From: Bacteroidota bacterium
GTDB taxonomy: Bacteria > Bacteroidota > Bacteroidia > AKYH767-A > OLB10
Direction of reading: 5' to 3'
Length of the DNA: 27,453 nucleotides
Assembly: GCA_016721435.1 (NCBI GenBank)
Contig: JADKIC010000040.1
Span: 1 to 27,453, forward strand
Part shown: piece after piece, positions 23,220 through 27,453 of the stretch
Layout of the letters: every line of letters starts with the position of its first letter
Position numbering within the stretch: position 1 is the first letter of the stretch
Notes under the pieces: model-generated
Database searches by the model: none
Told to the model about the DNA's origin: nothing
The model's input: only the letters and a program-made list of their open reading frames with translations
Made by a program: the position numbers and the translations under genes

Positions 23220-24869
23220 TTAATTTTTTACAATTTTAATGGCTTTGCCATCGTTAAGACTTATAAAATAAATTCCGGGTGCTTGATTTTGCAACGACAA
23301 TTCAAGCGTGTAAGTGTCTTCAGTATTTACACCGGAGGAAATAGTCCTTCCTTGCAAATCAAACAAACGATACTGTTGAATGATTTGATCGCTGCTGATG
23401 TTTACGATATCATTTGTCGGATTTGGATAGGCAGAGATAGTTGCCCCGGCAGTTTCATCTCCAAGTCTTGTGATGATGGGGGAATATATGCGAGTAACCA
23501 TTTTAAAGTCCGAAGGAAGAAATAAATTACTGGTTTTATCCTGATATCCGGTTATAGCAAAGAGATTGGAAGGAAGCAAAGTAATACGGTTACCACATGC
23601 GTTGTTGTTTACTATCGAATCCCTGTAGAAGTTGGATCCTCCGCTTAATGCATAGAATCCGGTAACGAACATGTTTTTCTTAGAGCCATTAGCTTTAATT
23701 CCGGTTAAATATGTAGTACCATAAGAATTTGAAACAGCATCAATAAGGACAGAAGAATACGGTAGTGAAGTACCATAATAGTAGGCAGTACTTAATAAAT
23801 CCAGTGAATACTTACCTACCTGATAGTTATAAACACTGGTGATGGAATCTTTGGAGTACCCTGCTACCAGTATATCCGTGGAAGAAGCTAAGGTTATTTT
23901 AAGTGCTTCCGAGTAGAAAGATACACCCGGATTAAAGGATCTCGAACTAACGGTAGCACCATTGATTTTATTCAGACGGCGTATCGTCCAGCTATGTTTG
24001 TTGTTGGGATTATTGCGCATACTTCCGGCAACATAAACATGGGTGCTGTTAAGCGCTACTGAATTGTAAATATTATGACCTACATCCAAAGTGCCCGCCA
24101 TAGCATATGCTGATGCAAGATTTGTCCCCAGACGAATGATGAGATTGGCCGTCTTATTATTCGTAGTATCTGTTATACCACCTGCCACATAAATCGCCTG
24201 ATCAGTTTGACTATATAAAATATCTTTAGGCGTTTCACGATATTTATCAGAAGTACTCTGATAGCTATACAAATAGAAATATTGAATGTATAAGGTGTTG
24301 ACCAACGAGTTTTTTGTTAAGCGAAGAACGGCCAGAGAACTCGCATTGCCATTTGATTTGTTACAGGTAATATACAATATTCCTGAATTTCCAGACCCTG
24401 CAATAGTAGCATCTACAGGATTATAATATCCGGCAAAGAAATTTATGCTAACAGGTGTAGCTAAATTGGTAGCACTATATTTTAAAGCCAGCAAACTGGA
24501 AACCCCCGTCGCAACATGCACAGCATTACAAACAACATATAGGTAGGAAGATCCATCATAAATGATTTTTTTCACATATTCCCGATATGTAGTATTGTTA
24601 TAAACCCCCGATGTTATTATGGTGCCAATCCCGTTGTACTTGATTACTTTAACACCTTGTGTCGACATCTCTTTCATCTGTTCACCGGCCACAAACATAT
24701 TGCCGTTTGCATCGGCAACAATGTCTTCAGCTACATCGTTTGCATAGAGCAGTTGTGGGGTAGAGGAATAGTCAAAATAGGCTGTAGAGTAGCCGATGCC
24801 TTGAGCCATTGTAGTTCCGTTCATCAGAACGAATAAGAATAGAATAGTAATTGTTTTCATGTTTTTCAT
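23220..24869 (-). CDS. Secreted propeller-like protein with T9SS sorting domain
   Basis: A 549-residue protein with an intact frame. A signal peptide (MKTITILFLFVLMNGTTMAQ) is followed by repeats with the pattern DVAEDIVADANGNMFVAGE, then KVIKYNG or IRLGTN, similar to SBBP propellers but more diverged and rich in Ser, Thr, Tyr and Asn. The type A sorting domain is ISAYPNPTNDIVNISSD ... LSLQNQAPGIYFISLNDGKAIKIVKN. It should be displayed or released by the T9SS; its ligand is unknown. Met1 and Met4 are both possible starts. A TACTTTTG element lies 34-41 bp upstream. Confidence 0.85.
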   Translation of the reverse strand: MKNMKTITILFLFVLMNGTTMAQGIGYSTAYFDYSSTPQLLYANDVAEDIVADANGNMFVAGEQMKEMSTQGVKVIKYNGIGTIITSGVYNNTTYREYVKKIIYDGSSYLYVVCNAVHVATGVSSLLALKYSATNLATPVSINFFAGYYNPVDATIAGSGNSGILYITCNKSNGNASSLAVLRLTKNSLVNTLYIQYFYLYSYQSTSDKYRETPKDILYSQTDQAIYVAGGITDTTNNKTANLIIRLGTNLASAYAMAGTLDVGHNIYNSVALNSTHVYVAGSMRNNPNNKHSWTIRRLNKINGATVSSRSFNPGVSFYSEALKITLASSTDILVAGYSKDSITSVYNYQVGKYSLDLLSTAYYYGTSLPYSSVLIDAVSNSYGTTYLTGIKANGSKKNMFVTGFYALSGGSNFYRDSIVNNNACGNRITLLPSNLFAITGYQDKTSNLFLPSDFKMVTRIYSPIITRLGDETAGATISAYPNPTNDIVNISSDQIIQQYRLFDLQGRTISSGVNTEDTYTLELSLQNQAPGIYFISLNDGKAIKIVKN

Positions 24870-24902
24870 TTTGTTTTTTTAGGTTTATATGTTAGAACGG
24901 TT

Positions 24903-24910
24903 CAAAAGTA
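24903..24910 (-). promoter_or_regulatory. Candidate -7 element TACTTTTG (minus strand)
   Basis: A TAnnTTTG match on the minus strand, 34 bp before the ATG of the 23220-24869 gene. No well-spaced TTG is visible. Confidence 0.4.
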
Positions 24911-25155
24911 GAAGCACCTTGGGGCGAAGTCCCCTCATTGTTTTAGAAATGGTAGTAATGAAATTGTAATTGGTCACATTCATCGGTTTTACGGCAGGAG
25001 TAGTTGCACACGTAAAGTCGGGTGCTTTATTGGAGGAGGTCTTAAAAAATTGGCAAAGCCGTACCAATGATGAGTAAATGAATATAGTATTCGAAAAAGG
25101 CCACCTAAAATAATACCCTAATGGTAGTATGACTAACAGGAAGAAGCATTGGATG
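24911..25155. other. Intergenic sequence, no gene seen
   Basis: A 60-codon minus-strand frame (24885-25067) has no family features and overlaps the promoter region, so it is not accepted. Nothing else was recognised before the terminator hairpin. Confidence 0.4.
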
Positions 25156-25224
25156 AAAAAAAACCTCTAAGTAATCATGTAATGACAGGTTGCGACCTGT
25201 CATTACATGATTACTTCAGAGGTT
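25156..25224 (-). terminator. Intrinsic terminator built on the TGACAGGT palindrome
   Basis: The arms 25162-25190 and 25195-25224 pair along about 29 bp with one unpaired base, around a TGCG loop. On the minus strand the stem is followed directly by T8 (A8 at 25156-25163), a classic intrinsic terminator 25 bp after the S74 gene stop. The inner core TGACAGGT/ACCTGTCA is the same as in the arrays at 14.6 and 16.8 kb. Confidence 0.82.
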
Positions 25225-25248
25225 ATAAAAAATTTAATTTAATGTGAA

Positions 25249-26913
25249 CTATTGCACGATCAACTTTTCAGTTTGGATCAATTCATTTAGAAGTAACAAT
25301 TGAACAAGATAAGTGCCTTTATTTAAAGAAGCAGTATTCAAATCATAAACAGCATTACCATTTGCCGAGATAGAATGAACCGTTTTACCGGCCACATCTA
25401 TGACATGAATGGTATAAGCTTGCTTTTTATCCGAATCTCCCATGGTAATTTTTACAATTCCACTCGCCGGGTTTGGTGATAGACTGAACAAAGTAGCCTT
25501 GTTCCCAACAGAAGCGCCTTGAATTTTCATCTGATTCTCGCAAACCGTCTGAAGACATTCCTGCATTTGCTTTAAAGTCGCTCTTAATTCAGCATTTTCT
25601 TTTTCCAGTTTCGACAACCGATCTGTTGTTTGTACATCTGTTGCAGAAAGTTCCTGCACCGCCTTCACCAAGGGAACAGTAAATTCAGCATAACGTAAAC
25701 CGTATAAGCTGCCATCATTTTGGGGCTTATCAACGCCGCTGAAATCATATCCGCTTTCCTGAGCCGCACGTTCTACGTCCTGAGCGATAAATCCTGAGTA
25801 AAGTACTTTCTCTTTTTCAGTGATTCCTTTCTCCACTCTTTCCTTGTATGCAGCATCCGTCGCAACTGATCCATCGGTTCCTGTTTTATCTTCATTTAAA
25901 AATGAGCGCAGACCTCTGACATCTAAATGATACGTTACCGGTTTCAGCTTATTGATGAAATCCAGACCCGGAACATTTTCTTTTACTTCTTTTTTATAAC
26001 GTCCGTCACTTACATTGGTGTAGTTGACAAAACCACCTATTGAACCAACAGATGAATTTCCAAGTCGCACTTGTGCATTTCCGGTTGTACGGGAGAAAGC
26101 ACCAATTGCGGTGGCATTGATATAAGAAGTCGTACCGGTTTGGTTAGCATCATATCCAAAGAAAGAACATTCGGAACTGAAAGTTACGAAATCACCGGAT
26201 TCTGCGCCTACTGCGGTATTAAAGCTGCTCTTATTCGCGAAAAGAGAAGATGTCCCAACAGCAGTACAAAAGTTAGCAAATTCGTTGGAATACGCTGCAT
26301 TATAACCCACTGATACATTATCATTTCCTGTGATACTTTTATAGGAACTATAGGAACCCACACTGGCATTTCTTGCACCGGTAGTATTAAATCGCAACGA
26401 TTTTGTTCCTATGGATGTATTGTAATAGGCTTGATTGCCGAAAGAACCCACACCGGTTAAAAATTGAGATGAATCTCCAATGGCAATATTTTCTATGCGA
26501 TCCACATTACTATAAAGAGTTGCACGTCCAAATCCGATATTTCCTGCAGTTGTAGGATTTGAAAAACCTGCTGTAGATCCAATGAAAATATTATTGCTCA
26601 GTCCCGATATGGCATTACTGGAAACTGCCTTCCAGGTAGTCCCATTGTAATAATAGAAACCTTTTACACCATTGGTCTGATAAATAAGCAAACCACTAGC
26701 CGGAGACACGATGGCATTGCGTTGTGTTTGTGTCATTCGGGGAAGAAGAAATCCCTTCGTGGTGGAGTTGATGTCCAGCAAACTGGAGGCGTTCGGCGTA
26801 GTTGTTCCGATACCGGCAGCTCCGGAAGCGGGAAAGGTGTTCTGCCCTATCGACTGCTGAGTGAATGCAACAAGCATTACTCCCATAATAGCTTTGTTAA
26901 ATGTGATGTTCAT
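25249..26913 (-). CDS. Trimeric-adhesin-like protein with S74 chaperone and T9SS sorting domain
   Basis: A 554-residue surface protein. A signal peptide (about 1-23) is followed by the common GIGTTTPNASSLLDINSTTKGFLLPRMT start (35-62). A head (100-290) of short repeats such as NTAVGAES and NVSVGYNA recalls YadA-like heads. The S74 intramolecular chaperone begins at VSDGRYKKEV with the expected S302 and K307 dyad, and continues FINKLKPVTYHLD ... YSGFIAQDVERAAQESGY ... YAEFTVPLVKAVQEL. A coiled coil (432-465) and a type A sorting domain (FSLSPNPASGIVKI ... ASLNKGTYLVQLL) close it. S74 domains assist trimer folding and may cut themselves off. The start is supported by a good promoter upstream. 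Confidence 0.88.
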   Translation of the reverse strand: MNITFNKAIMGVMLVAFTQQSIGQNTFPASGAAGIGTTTPNASSLLDINSTTKGFLLPRMTQTQRNAIVSPASGLLIYQTNGVKGFYYYNGTTWKAVSSNAISGLSNNIFIGSTAGFSNPTTAGNIGFGRATLYSNVDRIENIAIGDSSQFLTGVGSFGNQAYYNTSIGTKSLRFNTTGARNASVGSYSSYKSITGNDNVSVGYNAAYSNEFANFCTAVGTSSLFANKSSFNTAVGAESGDFVTFSSECSFFGYDANQTGTTSYINATAIGAFSRTTGNAQVRLGNSSVGSIGGFVNYTNVSDGRYKKEVKENVPGLDFINKLKPVTYHLDVRGLRSFLNEDKTGTDGSVATDAAYKERVEKGITEKEKVLYSGFIAQDVERAAQESGYDFSGVDKPQNDGSLYGLRYAEFTVPLVKAVQELSATDVQTTDRLSKLEKENAELRATLKQMQECLQTVCENQMKIQGASVGNKATLFSLSPNPASGIVKITMGDSDKKQAYTIHVIDVAGKTVHSISANGNAVYDLNTASLNKGTYLVQLLLLNELIQTEKLIVQ

Positions 26914-26942
26914 ACTAAATATGATTTTTTTAGGTTATAAAA

Positions 26943-26973
26943 CAAACCTACAATTATTTAAGTTATAAAGCAA
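26943..26973 (-). promoter_or_regulatory. Promoter of the S74/T9SS gene (minus strand)
   Basis: On the minus strand TTG (26971-26973), 20 bp, then TAGGTTTG (26943-26950), a good fit to the Bacteroidota consensus. The leader is about 23 bases. Confidence 0.6.
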
Positions 26974-27167
26974 TACCTTTTTAATTCAGTTTATAAATGG
27001 TAGGTTTCTTTGTAAATGGTCGAATATTTTCCGCGATTTTAGGAAAATAGAGGTGTTATTTAAATCTGCTCCTGCTGAAATGATGAATTGAAAATATGGA
27101 ATTTAAGAGATGGAAGAAAGAGGTAATGTGTTATTGATGTATCAGAAGATTTCCTCTGAAAACGCAG

Positions 27168-27201
27168 AAAACCTTAACCCTATAAAATAGAATAAGGTTT
27201 T
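27168..27201 (-). terminator. Possible terminator of the edge methyltransferase gene
   Basis: AAAACCTTA (27168-27176) pairs with TAAGGTTTT (27193-27201). On the minus strand the stem ends in TTTT. It lies about 58 bp after the stop at 27259. Confidence 0.35.
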
Positions 27202-27258
27202 AGAATTTCCAAATCCGGAATAGTGCCCTTTTAAACCTTAAATCCTCTGGTAAGGAAT

Positions 27259-27453
27259 TTATCTATTTCCTGCACTCAATAGCCACCGCATTTCAAAGCG
27301 CTCCGCATTCTCAACATGTTTAAACATGGCATCTTCGCTGTCATTGAATTTGCATTCCCTGATTTGTGAAACCCGCCTTGCGAAGCTCTTCGGCCAAAGA
27401 TTTGGTATCCACATCCACATATGATGCGCATTCCCTAAAAATGTATTGATAAG
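27259..27453 (-). CDS. C-terminus of a probable SAM-dependent methyltransferase (partial, frameshifted)
   Basis: The minus-strand frame is open to the window edge: YQYIFRECASYVDVDTKSLAEELRKAGF, then, after a one-base shift near 27365-27385, IRECKFNDSEDAMFKHVENAERFEMRWLLSAGNR and a TAA stop. The pattern of a helix ending KAGF followed by a strand with charged residues is typical of the last part of class I methyltransferases, but the SAM-binding motifs lie outside the window. The family call is tentative. Confidence 0.4.
   Translation of the reverse strand, partial: LINTFLGNAHHMWMWIPNLWPKSFARRVSQIRECKFNDSEDAMFKHVENAERFEMRWLLSAGNR

Noticed and set aside
1..27453. tRNA or rRNA genes
   Set aside because: I saw no cloverleaf-like stretch with a T-loop motif or any rRNA-like sequence; small RNAs cannot be excluded by eye.

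Overview
The window is AT-rich DNA from a member of the Bacteroidota; the class cannot be fixed from sequence alone. Four genes and one decayed gene end in a type IX secretion (T9SS) type A sorting domain. Several promoters fit the Bacteroidota TTG-N19/20-TAnnTTTG pattern. The remaining content (YtxH, CheB-CheR hybrid kinase, VOC and YciI proteins, a lone receiver) is typical of environmental Bacteroidota.

Layout. 1-2080 is decayed DNA, including remains of an ELWxxDGT-repeat T9SS protein. 2373-3994 holds a YCF48-repeat T9SS protein and a small Tat-signal protein, both with indels. 4244-7411 holds a small acidic protein, a complete IS30-family element (4712-5823) inserted 16 bp upstream of a yihY/brkB-type gene, a YtxH protein and a 39-residue membrane peptide. 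8034-11962 is a CheB-CheR-PAS-histidine kinase hybrid, split by three single-base frameshifts, followed by an overlapping receiver gene. 12198-13314 holds a cupin and two small hypothetical genes. 13594-14625 is an S33-type hydrolase lipoprotein. It converges on a T9SS propeller gene (14964-16588, minus) across a palindromic repeat array. An FkbM methyltransferase follows on the minus strand. Beyond a repeat-rich gap, 18686-21678 is a three-gene operon of exported proteins built around a transglutaminase-like protein. Then come VOC, VOC and YciI genes (21789-23128), two minus-strand T9SS proteins (one with an S74 chaperone domain) and the tail of a probable methyltransferase.

Three points stand out. 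(1) Four separate genes (small acidic protein, YtxH, cupin, small hypothetical) share one promoter layout: two 9-bp repeats 11-12 bp apart, then 23-24 bp, then CTTTG or TTTTG. This looks like a co-regulated, activator-dependent set. (2) A palindromic core, TGACAGGT...ACCTGTCA, occurs at three intergenic sites. It includes a 64-bp perfect palindrome that forms a gene's stop codon, a 56-bp-period array and an intrinsic-terminator hairpin. (3) Most broken genes are restored by changing one homopolymer by one base, usually adding one. That pattern points to sequencing error at least as strongly as to real gene decay, so fragment boundaries in those genes should be read with care.
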